Assembly: GCF_030581075.1 (NCBI RefSeq) | Contig: NZ_JAUQSW010000004.1 | Coordinates: forward strand, 62,001-126,000 | Reading direction: 5' to 3' | Length of the DNA: 64,000 nucleotides | Source: Hymenobacter cheonanensis | GTDB lineage: Bacteria; Bacteroidota; Bacteroidia; Cytophagales; Hymenobacteraceae | Part shown: positions 16,789 through 25,861 of the stretch, one piece after another | Layout of the letters: every line of letters starts with the position of its first letter | How positions within the stretch are numbered: position 1 is the stretch's first letter | Notes under the pieces: generated by a model | Databases searched by the model: none | What the model saw: the letters and a program-made list of their open reading frames with translations, nothing else | What the model was told of the DNA's origin: nothing | Position numbers and translations under genes: made by a program

Positions 16789-19700
16789 CTATTGTTTCAC
16801 GATTTTCAGGTGCTGGCGCTGGCCGTTTACCTCGGCCGTGAGTACGTATACGCCGGGGGCACAGGCGCGTAGCGCAGCGTTCAAGGCGTTGGTAGCGGTG
16901 GGTAGCGAGCCGGCGCCGGTTGCCAGTAGGGGCTGGCCTATCGCGTTGGTGAGGCCCAGGGCAACGGGTACGTTCGTGGGTAATCCGCTCAGCGTAACTG
17001 TGCCCGTAGTGGGGTTGGGGAACACGTTGAGGCCTAGCGCCGTATCGGCCGACTGGCTGACGTACACCACGGTGCTGTACTGGCTTCGGCCATCGGTATC
17101 GACCTGCCGCAGGCGGTAGTAGAAGGCACCGGCGGCCGCCTCATCGCGGAAAGCGTAGCTGTGAGCCAGGCCCGGGCCACCCGCGCAGGCCAGCGCGCCC
17201 ACGCGCTGAAATTGCCGGCCATCAACTGAGCGCTCCACTTCAAACTGCGCGCAATTGACCTCCGATGCCGTGGCCCAGTCCACAGCTACGGCCGCTGCCG
17301 CCGTGCGCTGCGCGCCGAAGCGCACTAGCGTGACGGGCAGCGGGCTAGCCGAACCCACGGCAAACGTGGAGAAGCTGCTCACGCTGGTGGCCGTCACCTG
17401 GTAGGGGTCGGTGCCGGTGAGGCCGGCACTAGGCAGCGCCATCCAGGTGCCGGTGCTGGTGTTATCGTTGTGATACACGCTGGCGCTAGCCCGCTGGAAA
17501 CTGGCATTTTCGGCCGAGGCCGGCCATTGCAGCGTCACATCAACCACGGCGCCGCTGGTGAGGGGCGAGATTTCCCAGGCCCGGTTCACGAAGCGGCTAG
17601 CGTTGGCATAGGGCGCGCCGCTGGTACCATGCTCTAGCAAGCTGCTGAAGGTGCGCACCTTAACATCGGCATCAGCCCCTTTATTGCTGAGCAATACGGG
17701 CGCGTAGCTGCTGCTGGTGCCCACCGGAAAGCTCACCGCTACGCCGCTGGCCGGCACCGCCCGGCGCACGTAGCCCAGGCCGGCCGGGTCGTCGCGGGTG
17801 ATGAGGTAGCGGCTGGCATCGGCCCCGGCGATGGTGGCCCCGGCTCCCAGCGTCAGCGCCTGGTTATCTACCACCAAGTGGCCGGTAGTCAGGGCCAGCG
17901 TATCGCTCACCGCAATGGGGCTGAGCAGCGTCACATCGGCCGCATTGGCAATGCGCAGGCTGTAAAAAGCCGTATTGCCGATGAGCGATTGCGCGCCGCT
18001 GCCATTAAACAATACCTGGCCAGCGCCGCTAAGCGTGCCCTGGTTGTTGAAGTTGCCGGCCACGCGCAGGCTGGTGCCAGGGGCTAGCGTCACGCTGGCA
18101 CCGGCCTCGATAGTGAGGTCGTGGGCGGCCAGCACACCGCTACCCAGGCTGGGCATGAGGGCCGCGCCGGCGGGCACGAGCACGTCGGTGGTGGCAGTGG
18201 GCGTCACGCCGTTTTCCCAGTTGCGGCAGTCGCTAGGGTCGGGGCTGTCGTCGTTGCCGGTCCAAATGGCCACGGTGTTGAGCGGCGCCGTAGCGCTGCG
18301 CGTATCTACGGCGGCGGGGGCGGTGTAAGTAGCCTTCACGAAGCAACGCTGGCCGGTATAGGTGGCGCTGGTATTCTGCGCTTTGAGGGCTAGCCAGCCG
18401 GTGTTGGCGGGCGTGTAAGTGCCGATGGCCGAAGCCGTGCCGCTGGCCGCGCTCAGGCGGTTGCCGCGCAGGTCATACAGGCCCACGCTGATGCTGTTGG
18501 CATTGCCACTAGCCTCCGGGTAAAGCTCGTAGGTGACGGGCTGGCCGGCCTGTACGTAGATTTTGCCCACCAGGCGGCGGTTGGTTGAATAGTCGGGCAG
18601 GCGGCCGCCCTGGCCCAGGCTCTGGCAGTTGCGGTCGCCGAGGTCGTCGGCCATCTCCCATTCCTGGCTCGTGGTAGCGGCGCGGGCCGGCGCGTAGGTA
18701 CTACTGCCCTGGCCCTCTGGGGCCCATACCGAGTAGCCACGCCGGCCGTAGGCGGCCGTGCCGTTGCAGGGCGGCGTGTTCACGTTCACGTAGGCATTGC
18801 CATCGTTGCCCCGAAACACCGTTTTCACGTCCGAGCCATTGGCGCCCGAGTAGTCCGTCAGTCGCGTGCCCACCGCAAAATCGGTGCGCACGGTGTTGTT
18901 TTGCCAGGTATCGTAGCTGTCGTTGATGCCGATAAGCGCCTTGGTGCTGCGCTCAATCACGAGGTGGTCGGGCGAGGTATAAGGCACTTTATAAGCCCCA
19001 TCCTTGAAATTGAGGTGCTGATGGCACCAGAGCAGGTTCACCAGGTCGTCGCGCGTGGGGAGGTCGGTGGTAGAGGTCGGCACGTGCGAGTAGCGCTTGC
19101 TCGTGCCGCCAATGTTAAACAGGTCCTCGAAGTAGATGTGCGGGTTGCCATCCACGGCAAACGCAATGGCGTAGGCCGCCGACAGGCGCGCGTCAAACGG
19201 GTCGATGTGCGCCGCTAGCTCGTCGCCGCTGTTCCAGCCGGTATAATTCCCATTGGCATCAAGCTGCGGCCGGAAAGTGTCGTGGTTATTCACGAAAGGC
19301 GCCGTGCGGTGCACGTAGGTGTTGGAGCCGCTGTAATACGCCACCCGCTGCCCCTGCTGCTGCCCCGGAATCTGACCTAGGTCATAACCGCCGTTGCCGC
19401 TTACCATGCCATAAATCGCCCCACGCAGGCTAAAGTCGAAAGTGCCCATCAGAAAGTCGGTGCCGCCGTTCTGGCCCTTCATCGTCGTGATGTAGTTATC
19501 CATGTCCGACGCACCGCCCACAAACTCGCCCACGTTGAACATCCGCTCGCCCGCGCTCGCCCAGCCCGCGTTGTATTTGAGGTTGTAGCTCAAATCCTGC
19601 TGTGTGTTGTAGCTGAAGTGCTTCACCGCATCCCAGCGAAAACCGTCCACGCCGGTTTGCTTCTTCATCCACACCACCCAGCTGCGGGCCTGGTTCTGGC

Positions 19701-20457
19701 TGTAGCCCTGGCTCTGGGTCGGGTTGTAAGCCCCCGGGTACAACGCTAAGTAGTTGGGGCTGAGCGGACCGTAGCCATCGTTGCCCCCGTCGTTGCCGTA
19801 GCAGAAGTCGGGGCCAAAATACGGCGCCGCCATGTCGCCGCTGCTGGTATTATGCCCCAGTTGCGGGTGGAAGTTGGGGTAGTTTTTCGGCCAGCGGCCC
19901 TGGCGGGCCGCGTAAGCCGCGCCGTTGTCGCCCACCTCGGGCACCGGCGTGCCAAATGAGCTGTAGCGGAAGGTTTTATAGCCACTATTCGTTTTCAGCG
20001 AATAGTCCGGCTCCGGGTCCTGGCCCGCCGAGCCATCTACGGTGCCCGCACCGTCGGTATGGTTCAGCACCACATCCTGAATTACCTCAATGCCATTGGC
20101 GTGCAGCACGGCCACCATGCGCAAAAACTCGTCTTTCGAGCCAAAGCGCGTGCGGGCCGACCCTTTCTGGTACTTATCGCCGAGGTCGTACTGGTCGAAG
20201 GGCGAATAGCCCACGTCATTGGTGGCGTTCTTGTTCTTGGGCGTGGGCGGAATCCAGACGGCATCCACGCCCATGGCCTTCAGGCGGGGGGCTAGCTCGG
20301 CCAGGTAGTCGGCCCACTTAAACGGGTAATTGCCGTTGTAGTAGTCCCACCAAAAGCCTTGCAGCACCACACGCTTCACGGTGGTTTGGGCGCCAGCCGC
20401 TAGGCCATTAAGCAGCAGCCCGGCCAGCAATAAACCCGTAGCGTATAATTTCTTCAT
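16789..20457 (-). CDS. Secreted GH13 alpha-amylase with sorting tail
   Basis: The start at 20457 (MKKLYATGLLLAGLLLNG) opens a signal peptide and gives 1222 residues, against about 450-500 for a bare amylase. The GH13 barrel occupies residues about 25-480. Visible are region I DVVLNHTDG (near 127), region II GFRWDAVKH with the nucleophile Asp (near 272), the acid Glu in FNVGEFVGG (near 309) and region IV FVNNHDTF (near 389). Further beta-rich parts follow, then a block starting WTGNDDSPDPSDCRNWENG (near 739) typical of long Bacteroidota surface proteins. The Por type IX tail (LNVFPNPTTGTVTLSG ... HLKIVKQ) fills the last 80 residues. It should hydrolyse starch or related alpha-glucans outside the cell. 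Confidence 0.93.
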   Translation of the reverse strand: MKKLYATGLLLAGLLLNGLAAGAQTTVKRVVLQGFWWDYYNGNYPFKWADYLAELAPRLKAMGVDAVWIPPTPKNKNATNDVGYSPFDQYDLGDKYQKGSARTRFGSKDEFLRMVAVLHANGIEVIQDVVLNHTDGAGTVDGSAGQDPEPDYSLKTNSGYKTFRYSSFGTPVPEVGDNGAAYAARQGRWPKNYPNFHPQLGHNTSSGDMAAPYFGPDFCYGNDGGNDGYGPLSPNYLALYPGAYNPTQSQGYSQNQARSWVVWMKKQTGVDGFRWDAVKHFSYNTQQDLSYNLKYNAGWASAGERMFNVGEFVGGASDMDNYITTMKGQNGGTDFLMGTFDFSLRGAIYGMVSGNGGYDLGQIPGQQQGQRVAYYSGSNTYVHRTAPFVNNHDTFRPQLDANGNYTGWNSGDELAAHIDPFDARLSAAYAIAFAVDGNPHIYFEDLFNIGGTSKRYSHVPTSTTDLPTRDDLVNLLWCHQHLNFKDGAYKVPYTSPDHLVIERSTKALIGINDSYDTWQNNTVRTDFAVGTRLTDYSGANGSDVKTVFRGNDGNAYVNVNTPPCNGTAAYGRRGYSVWAPEGQGSSTYAPARAATTSQEWEMADDLGDRNCQSLGQGGRLPDYSTNRRLVGKIYVQAGQPVTYELYPEASGNANSISVGLYDLRGNRLSAASGTASAIGTYTPANTGWLALKAQNTSATYTGQRCFVKATYTAPAAVDTRSATAPLNTVAIWTGNDDSPDPSDCRNWENGVTPTATTDVLVPAGAALMPSLGSGVLAAHDLTIEAGASVTLAPGTSLRVAGNFNNQGTLSGAGQVLFNGSGAQSLIGNTAFYSLRIANAADVTLLSPIAVSDTLALTTGHLVVDNQALTLGAGATIAGADASRYLITRDDPAGLGYVRRAVPASGVAVSFPVGTSSSYAPVLLSNKGADADVKVRTFSSLLEHGTSGAPYANASRFVNRAWEISPLTSGAVVDVTLQWPASAENASFQRASASVYHNDNTSTGTWMALPSAGLTGTDPYQVTATSVSSFSTFAVGSASPLPVTLVRFGAQRTAAAAVAVDWATASEVNCAQFEVERSVDGRQFQRVGALACAGGPGLAHSYAFRDEAAAGAFYYRLRQVDTDGRSQYSTVVYVSQSADTALGLNVFPNPTTGTVTLSGLPTNVPVALGLTNAIGQPLLATGAGSLPTATNALNAALRACAPGVYVLTAEVNGQRQHLKIVKQ

Positions 20458-20486
20458 CAAGTAAACAGGTGGGAGAAAGAGGATTA

Positions 20487-20494
20487 CAAATTTA
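20487..20494 (-). promoter_or_regulatory. -7 promoter box of the amylase gene
   Basis: TAAATTTG on the minus strand matches TAnnTTTG and lies 30 bases before the start codon, in a locally AT-rich leader. Confidence 0.6.
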
Positions 20495-20561
20495 ATTTCC
20501 CCACCTAGCCGGTGCAAGTGCCAATAGCTGGCTAGCCCGACAATTTGCTGAAAACGCGCAC

Positions 20562-20596
20562 AAAAAAGCCCCGACCTTGCGGCCGGGGCTTTTTGT
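20562..20596 (-). terminator. Intrinsic terminator of rpsA
   Basis: AAAAAGCCCCG and CGGGGCTTTTT pair over a short loop, with a U run when read on the minus strand after the rpsA stop at 20616. Confidence 0.93.
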
Positions 20597-20615
20597 TTCA
20601 ACCTGTGTCTAGCGT

Positions 20616-22499
20616 TTAGGCAATCTCCGCATTGTCGGGAGCAGCGCCAGCGGCGGGAGCATCCTGACGAGCCTTCAGCTTGTCTTCGCCAGCCTGGCGC
20701 TCGGCGCCAGCAAGCTGGTCGCGCAGCGCGCTCAGGGCGTCGAGGTCGCCGAGGGTGTTCTTCTCAGCGGGCTTCTTGAGGTCGCTCAATTTGCCTTCGC
20801 CTTGGGTAGCACCGCCAGCGGGGGCCTTCTTGGCAAACTTCGAGTTGGTGGTGCGGTTGCTTTCGTCCTCTTTGTTGTACACCGCGGTGTGCGAGAGCAC
20901 AATGCGACGGTCATCCTTCGAGAACTCCGTAACGCGGAAGTCCAGCTGCTCGCCGTTTTCGGCGTTCGAGCCATCTTCTTTCACCAAGCCTTTGGGGTAA
21001 GCGAAGCCCTCGATGCCGTAGGGCAATTCGAGCACTGCACCACGGTCCGACTTCTCGGTGATGGTAGCCTTGTGCACCGAGCCAGGGGTGAACACCGTCT
21101 GGAAGGTATCCCAGGGGTTTTCCTCCAGCTGCTTCACGCCCAGGGCCAGGCGGCGAGCGCTCATGTCCAGTTCCAGCACGACTACGTCGAGCTTGTCGCC
21201 AACCTTAACCACCTCTGAGGGGTGCTTAATTTTCTTGGTCCACGACAGGTCCGATACGTGCACGAGGCCATCTACACCTTCTTCCAACTCTACGAACAGG
21301 CCGAAGTTGGTCAGGTTGCGCACGGCACCGCTGTGCTTGGTGCCGACAGCAAACTTCTCAGCGAAGTCGCCGCGGGTCCACGGGTCTTCGGTCAGTTGCT
21401 TGATGCCCAGGCTCATCTTGCGGTCTTCGCGGTCGAGGGTCAGTACTACTGCCTCTACCGTGTCGCCCTGCTTGATGAAGTCCTGCGGGTTGCGCAGGTG
21501 CTGGCTCCAGCTCATTTCCGAAACGTGGATGAGGCCTTCAACGCCCGGTACCACTTCCATAAACGCGCCGTAGTCGGCTACGTTCACGATGCGGCCCTGT
21601 ACGCGCGAGCCGGGGCCGAGGTCGGCCGGCAGCGAATCCCATGGGTGAGGCGTCAGCTGCTTCAAGCCCAGCGAAATACGCTTCTTGGCTTCGTCGAAGT
21701 CCAGCACCACCACGTTGAGTTTCTGGTCGAGCTGCAGTGCTTCGCTCGGGTGAGCGATGCGGCCCCACGAAATATCCGTGATATGCAGCAGACCATCGAC
21801 ACCGCCGAGGTCGATGAACACGCCGAAGTTGGTCATGTTCTTGATGTTGCCTTCCAGAATCTGACCTTTTTCGAGGTTGTTCAGGATGGCTTCGCGCTGC
21901 TGCTCGAGGTCCTTCTCGATGAGGACTTTGTGCGAAACAACCACGTTGTCGAAAGCGGCATTGATTTTCACCACTTTCACTTCCATGCGGCGACCAACAT
22001 AAATGTCAAAGTCGCGGATGGGCTTCACGTCAATCTGCGAGCCGGGGAGGAAGGCCTCTACGCCATCCATCTCCATGATGAGGCCGCCTTTGGTGCGGCG
22101 CTTCACCACGCCTTCCAGCACGGTATCATTCTCCAGAGCCGCGTAAATAGCGTTCCAGGCCTGCTTGATTTTAGCTTTCTTACGGCTCAGGATGAGCTGG
22201 CCGTTGGCATCCTCCTGGTCTTCGATGAATACGTCAACCTCGTCACCAACCTTCAGGTCGGGCAGGTCACGGAATTCGCTCAGTGGCACGAGGCCATCCG
22301 ATTTGAAGCCGATGTTCAGGATAACATCGCGGTCGGTGATGCCCACCACGGTGCCTTTAATTACCTCTTCCTCCTGTACGGTGGTGAGGGTGTCGCCGTA
22401 AAGCTTTTCCAGCTCGGCGCGCTGCTCGGCGTTGTAGTTACCGCCAAAGCCGCTGGCTCCGACATTGTCCCAGTCGAAATCGTCAACCAATTCTGCCAT
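20616..22499 (-). CDS. rpsA: 30S ribosomal protein S1
   Basis: The 627-residue product begins with an acidic region (MAELVDDFDWDNVG) and then shows six S1/OB-fold repeats, with recognisable turns such as GTVVGITDRDVILNIGFKSDG, GNIKNMTNFGVFIDLGGVDG, GRIVNVADYGAFMEVVPGVEG and GAVRNLTNFGLFVELEEGVDG. S1 binds mRNA at the 30S subunit and helps initiation, which matters in Bacteroidota because many mRNAs lack a strong Shine-Dalgarno site. The C-terminal tail after residue about 550 is charged and rich in Ala and Lys. A TAnnTTTG box lies about 110 bases upstream. Confidence 0.97.
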   Translation of the reverse strand: MAELVDDFDWDNVGASGFGGNYNAEQRAELEKLYGDTLTTVQEEEVIKGTVVGITDRDVILNIGFKSDGLVPLSEFRDLPDLKVGDEVDVFIEDQEDANGQLILSRKKAKIKQAWNAIYAALENDTVLEGVVKRRTKGGLIMEMDGVEAFLPGSQIDVKPIRDFDIYVGRRMEVKVVKINAAFDNVVVSHKVLIEKDLEQQREAILNNLEKGQILEGNIKNMTNFGVFIDLGGVDGLLHITDISWGRIAHPSEALQLDQKLNVVVLDFDEAKKRISLGLKQLTPHPWDSLPADLGPGSRVQGRIVNVADYGAFMEVVPGVEGLIHVSEMSWSQHLRNPQDFIKQGDTVEAVVLTLDREDRKMSLGIKQLTEDPWTRGDFAEKFAVGTKHSGAVRNLTNFGLFVELEEGVDGLVHVSDLSWTKKIKHPSEVVKVGDKLDVVVLELDMSARRLALGVKQLEENPWDTFQTVFTPGSVHKATITEKSDRGAVLELPYGIEGFAYPKGLVKEDGSNAENGEQLDFRVTEFSKDDRRIVLSHTAVYNKEDESNRTTNSKFAKKAPAGGATQGEGKLSDLKKPAEKNTLGDLDALSALRDQLAGAERQAGEDKLKARQDAPAAGAAPDNAEIA

Positions 22500-22609
22500 G
22501 TAGTGCGGGTTCCTAAACTACTGAACGCCACCGCCGGAACCCAGGGCGGAGCGCATTTTGGGTTGGTTCCGAAGGCCCTAGCCCCCGACCTGCCGCCTTG
22601 ACAGGGCCG

Positions 22610-22617
22610 CAAAGGTA
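22610..22617 (-). promoter_or_regulatory. -7 promoter box of rpsA
   Basis: TACCTTTG on the minus strand, exact match to TAnnTTTG, predicts a leader of about 100 bases before the rpsA start. The surrounding CCGTACCTTTGC is shared with the tRNA-Cys box. Confidence 0.7.
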
Positions 22618-22935
22618 CGGAGTATCAGGCAGAAAAACTATTGCTCAGCATGTTTCAACGAAACAGCACCCGCCCTGATTCGGCATTCGCAAACAGGAGC
22701 GTGTTGCTGGCAAGTGTTGAGATAAGCGCAATTGCTTTAAAATTTTAATTATTATAATTGTAAATATTTATAAAAATTAATTAATGAGTGTTTAGGAGAA
22801 ATTTTATTTAGCGGCAATTCGGATACTTTGCTGCCTGACTTCAAATTTCACTTTTAAGTGCTTACATTTCCCGTAAAATTCTCATTTCCCGCTAATGGGA
22901 GTTTCTGCTCTGAGTAAATAAAATACTATACTTAT
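22618..22935. other. AT-rich intergenic region before the glycosyltransferase genes
   Basis: From about 22730 the composition drops sharply, with runs such as AAAATTTTAATTATTATAAT. The stretch probably carries the promoter of the glycosyltransferase; AATAAAATACTATACTTATA just before its start could hold it. No open frame or RNA gene is seen. The AT-rich composition continues through the next gene, which suggests acquired DNA. Confidence 0.5.
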
Positions 22936-24030
22936 ATGATACAAACTACTGACTGTTCGACTGCTACGGAGCCGAATCATAAAGATTTCGAGGCTCCACG
23001 TGAGCGAATCCCTAGCACGCCACCTGTAATTAATACTGTTCCGAAAAATATTAGCCGACCTCTATGGTCAGTTATGATTCCGGTATATAATTGCATAAAT
23101 TATTTGCGGGAAACGTTGGAATGCGTTTTGAAGCAGGATGCTGGTCCTGAGCAAATGCAGATTGCGGTTATCGACGACTGTAGCACGGACGGTGATATTG
23201 AGGCATTAGTAAGGGAAATAGCAGGAGACAGAATAGAGTACTACCGCCAGTCTGAAAACCAGGGTAGCCTGCGCAATTTTGAAACCTGCCTGAATCGCTC
23301 AGTTGGGCATTTAGTGCATTTGCTGCACGGGGATGACCAGATAATGCCCGGCTTTTATGCCGAGATAAACCAGCTTTTCAATAAATTTCCCGAAGCGGGA
23401 GCCGCCTTTACGAATATAGCTCATGTGCAAAGCGACGGCAAGCTTATGTATTTGCACAAGAAACTTAGTGCCGACACATGTATTTTGGATGATTTTCTTG
23501 TTCAAAATGCCAAGCAGCTGCTTGTGCAGCCACCAGCAATTGTGGTAAAACGTAGTGTTTATGAACAACTTGGTGGGTTTTACGCAGTTCACTATGGCGA
23601 GGATAGGGAAATGTGGACCAGAATTTCGGCGCATTTCCCGATTGCTTATTCGCCACGCTACTTCGCAAAATACAGATACTATACGGAAAACAGTATTACA
23701 AAACAATCTATTCTAACCGGGCGTAATATATACGACGTTATTAAAATAATTGATATAATGCAGTCGTATTTACCCGCAGAAAAACGCGTAGAAGTAAAGC
23801 GGGAATCCAGGTTGGAATACGCTCTGTATTGTGTGGCGCTGGCGGGCTCCCTATATCGCACCAATCGTAGCGCAGCCATAATTCAAGCAAAGGGCGCGCT
23901 GCTCATGAGCAATGATATAAGAGTTTACAAGGAGCTTGCTAAATTTCTCCTACGGGGTTTTGGGCGCTATGAAAAAATTAAAACAGCCCTGGTGCGCTTG
24001 AGAAGAACTTTTTTACTCAGCCATGAATAA
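22936..24030 (+). CDS. Family 2 glycosyltransferase, AT-rich
   Basis: The 364-residue product has a GT-A fold beginning near residue 45: WSVMIPVYNCINYLRETL, then IAVIDDCSTDGDIEAL, and the metal-binding HGDDQ motif near residue 135. GEDREMWTRIS matches the later conserved acidic region (usually ED). It should transfer a sugar from a nucleotide donor to a surface polysaccharide or lipid-linked acceptor in the cytoplasm. The first 45 residues are an odd hydrophilic extension (TEPNHKDFEAPRERIPSTPP). Codon use is clearly AT-rich compared with the flanking rpsA, pointing to acquisition from another genome. A hairpin overlaps the stop codon. Confidence 0.88.
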   Translation: MIQTTDCSTATEPNHKDFEAPRERIPSTPPVINTVPKNISRPLWSVMIPVYNCINYLRETLECVLKQDAGPEQMQIAVIDDCSTDGDIEALVREIAGDRIEYYRQSENQGSLRNFETCLNRSVGHLVHLLHGDDQIMPGFYAEINQLFNKFPEAGAAFTNIAHVQSDGKLMYLHKKLSADTCILDDFLVQNAKQLLVQPPAIVVKRSVYEQLGGFYAVHYGEDREMWTRISAHFPIAYSPRYFAKYRYYTENSITKQSILTGRNIYDVIKIIDIMQSYLPAEKRVEVKRESRLEYALYCVALAGSLYRTNRSAAIIQAKGALLMSNDIRVYKELAKFLLRGFGRYEKIKTALVRLRRTFLLSHE

Positions 24031-24053
24031 GAATTTTATTTATGGCTGAGTAA
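24013..24053 (+). terminator. Hairpin overlapping the glycosyltransferase stop codon
   Basis: TTACTCAGCCAT and ATGGCTGAGTAA pair across an A/T-rich middle that holds the TAA stop at 24028-24030. It is probably a 3' hairpin or terminator; the last codons (SHE, stop) are part of the stem. Confidence 0.75.
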
Positions 24054-24235
24054 TTAGTATAGCAAAAATACCTGGCTGCTTCATGAATTAAATTTTGAGC
24101 GAGCAAATAAACTGTGTAGGTGAATTAAATATGGCTCACCTTTAAAGCAGAATAAATTAGCGATTTTTTTAACTGAATGGTTATTTTACCAAATCTGGCT
24201 GTAGTGACCTATTTATCTTTTGAGTAAAATTTGCT

Positions 24236-25861
24236 ATGTCTTTTGCCCCTGAAATGCCGGTAGTGGCAGTTGTTATACCCTGCTTTAATTATGGGCATTT
24301 TCTGGCCCAAGCTATTGACAGCGTATTGCAGCAAACGTATCAGGCAATTGAAATAGTAGTTGTAGACGATGGCTCAACTGATAACACTCAAGAAATAGCA
24401 AGGCGTTATCCGCAAGTCAGGTATGTATATCAAAAAAACCAAGGGCTTTCGGCTGCTCGCAATAGGGGCATTGCCCAAAGCACTGGTGAATATCTGGTTT
24501 TTTTGGATGCTGATGATTGGCTTCTTCCGGAAGCATTGGCAATTAATGCGGCGCTTCTACAACAGCACCCCGAATGGGCTTTCTGCTATGGTGCGTATGT
24601 GGCTGCGCGGGAAAATGGCAAACAGGTAACTATGTTGCCGCCGCCTTCCGACAAGCCTTATTTGGATTTACTCGCTAAAGGCAATTTCATTGCAATGATT
24701 GCAACGGTAATGTTTCGGAGGTGGGTAATGACTGATTTCGCCTTCGATACATCTTTGCATACTTGCGAAGATTATGATTTATACTTAAGAATCGCGTATC
24801 ATCATCCGGTTGGGCAGCATAAGCAGCCGCTGGCCGCTTACCGTATTCATACGGCGGGCATGTCGGCTGCCATCCCTGCTATGCTAGGCGGGGCATTGCA
24901 GGTGCTGGGCCGCCAGCGAGCAGCACTGCGAAACCCAGCAGAAAAGGAGGCCTACTACAACGGCGTGCACTTTTGGAAGGCCTATTACAGCGCTGAGCTG
25001 CGGGCGGCCCTAGCAGCAAGCAGGTCAATGGCTTATTGGCCCGCCATGTTGTTCTTTGCGAAGTACTCACCCCGGGCTGGCATTGGCTATAATACAGGTA
25101 TTATGAAAGCTGCCGTAAAAGCAACCCTGAAAAAAATGCTGCCGACGGCGGCAGTCCGTAGCTTACGGCGCCTCAGCCCCCACACGTATTGGGTGCCACC
25201 AGTTGGGGAGGTGGAGGGAGGAGATTTTCGTCGCCTCCAGCCTTTCAGCCGGGATTTTGGCTATAGCCGGGGCGGCCCGGTAGACCGCTACTATATCGAG
25301 CGCTTTTTGGCTCGTGAGGCGCCTAGCATTCGGGGGCGGGTGCTGGAAATAGGGGACAATGCCTATACTACGCAGTACGGGGCTGCCGGAGGGTACACCA
25401 GCGATATTCTGCACATCGATGACACAAATCCGCGGGCCACGTTTGTGGGAGATTTGAGCGCCGCCCCGCAGCTGCCCGATGGTGCGTTTGACTGCATTAT
25501 CCTTACTCAAACCTTGCACCTCATTTATGATTTTCGCGGGGCCCTGGCTACGTGCTACCGGATTTTGAAGCCCGACGGCACTTTGCTGCTTACTGCCCCG
25601 GGCCTGACGCCCATTGACCGCGACGAATGGGGCGCTACCTGGTATTGGTCGTTTACGGATAAAGTGCTTAAGCGGCTTATGGGGGAGTTTTTTGCCGATG
25701 CAGAAATTACCGTTGGTTCCTTTGGCAACGTATGGGCGGCAACTGCCTTTCTCTACGGCATGGGGCTTTCCGAAGTAAAGCAGGAAGAGCTGGATTACTA
25801 CGACCCACAGTTTCAGGTAATTAATACGATTAAGGCCGTGAAGCCCCGCGCGAATGCTTAG
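24236..25861 (+). CDS. Fusion of a family 2 glycosyltransferase and a SAM-dependent methyltransferase
   Basis: Residues about 1-250 are a GT2 domain: VAVVIPCFNYGHFLAQAIDS, VVVDDGSTDNTQE, the LDADDW metal site near residue 98, and CEDYDLYLRI. After a link around residues 280-330, residues about 365-500 form a class I methyltransferase: GRVLEIGDN at the SAM-binding turn, ILHIDDTNP, FDCIILTQTLHLIYD, and RILKPDGTLLLTAPG. One polypeptide probably adds a sugar and methylates it or a neighbouring residue. Base composition changes within the gene: the first half is AT-rich like its upstream neighbour, the second is GC-rich like the genome. The deacetylase gene overlaps its end by 8 bases. Confidence 0.9.
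   Translation: MSFAPEMPVVAVVIPCFNYGHFLAQAIDSVLQQTYQAIEIVVVDDGSTDNTQEIARRYPQVRYVYQKNQGLSAARNRGIAQSTGEYLVFLDADDWLLPEALAINAALLQQHPEWAFCYGAYVAARENGKQVTMLPPPSDKPYLDLLAKGNFIAMIATVMFRRWVMTDFAFDTSLHTCEDYDLYLRIAYHHPVGQHKQPLAAYRIHTAGMSAAIPAMLGGALQVLGRQRAALRNPAEKEAYYNGVHFWKAYYSAELRAALAASRSMAYWPAMLFFAKYSPRAGIGYNTGIMKAAVKATLKKMLPTAAVRSLRRLSPHTYWVPPVGEVEGGDFRRLQPFSRDFGYSRGGPVDRYYIERFLAREAPSIRGRVLEIGDNAYTTQYGAAGGYTSDILHIDDTNPRATFVGDLSAAPQLPDGAFDCIILTQTLHLIYDFRGALATCYRILKPDGTLLLTAPGLTPIDRDEWGATWYWSFTDKVLKRLMGEFFADAEITVGSFGNVWAATAFLYGMGLSEVKQEELDYYDPQFQVINTIKAVKPRANA

Noticed and set aside
21222-22601. 459-residue open frame antisense to rpsA
   Set aside because: The minus-strand frame is unmistakable ribosomal protein S1; the antisense frame shows no family features.
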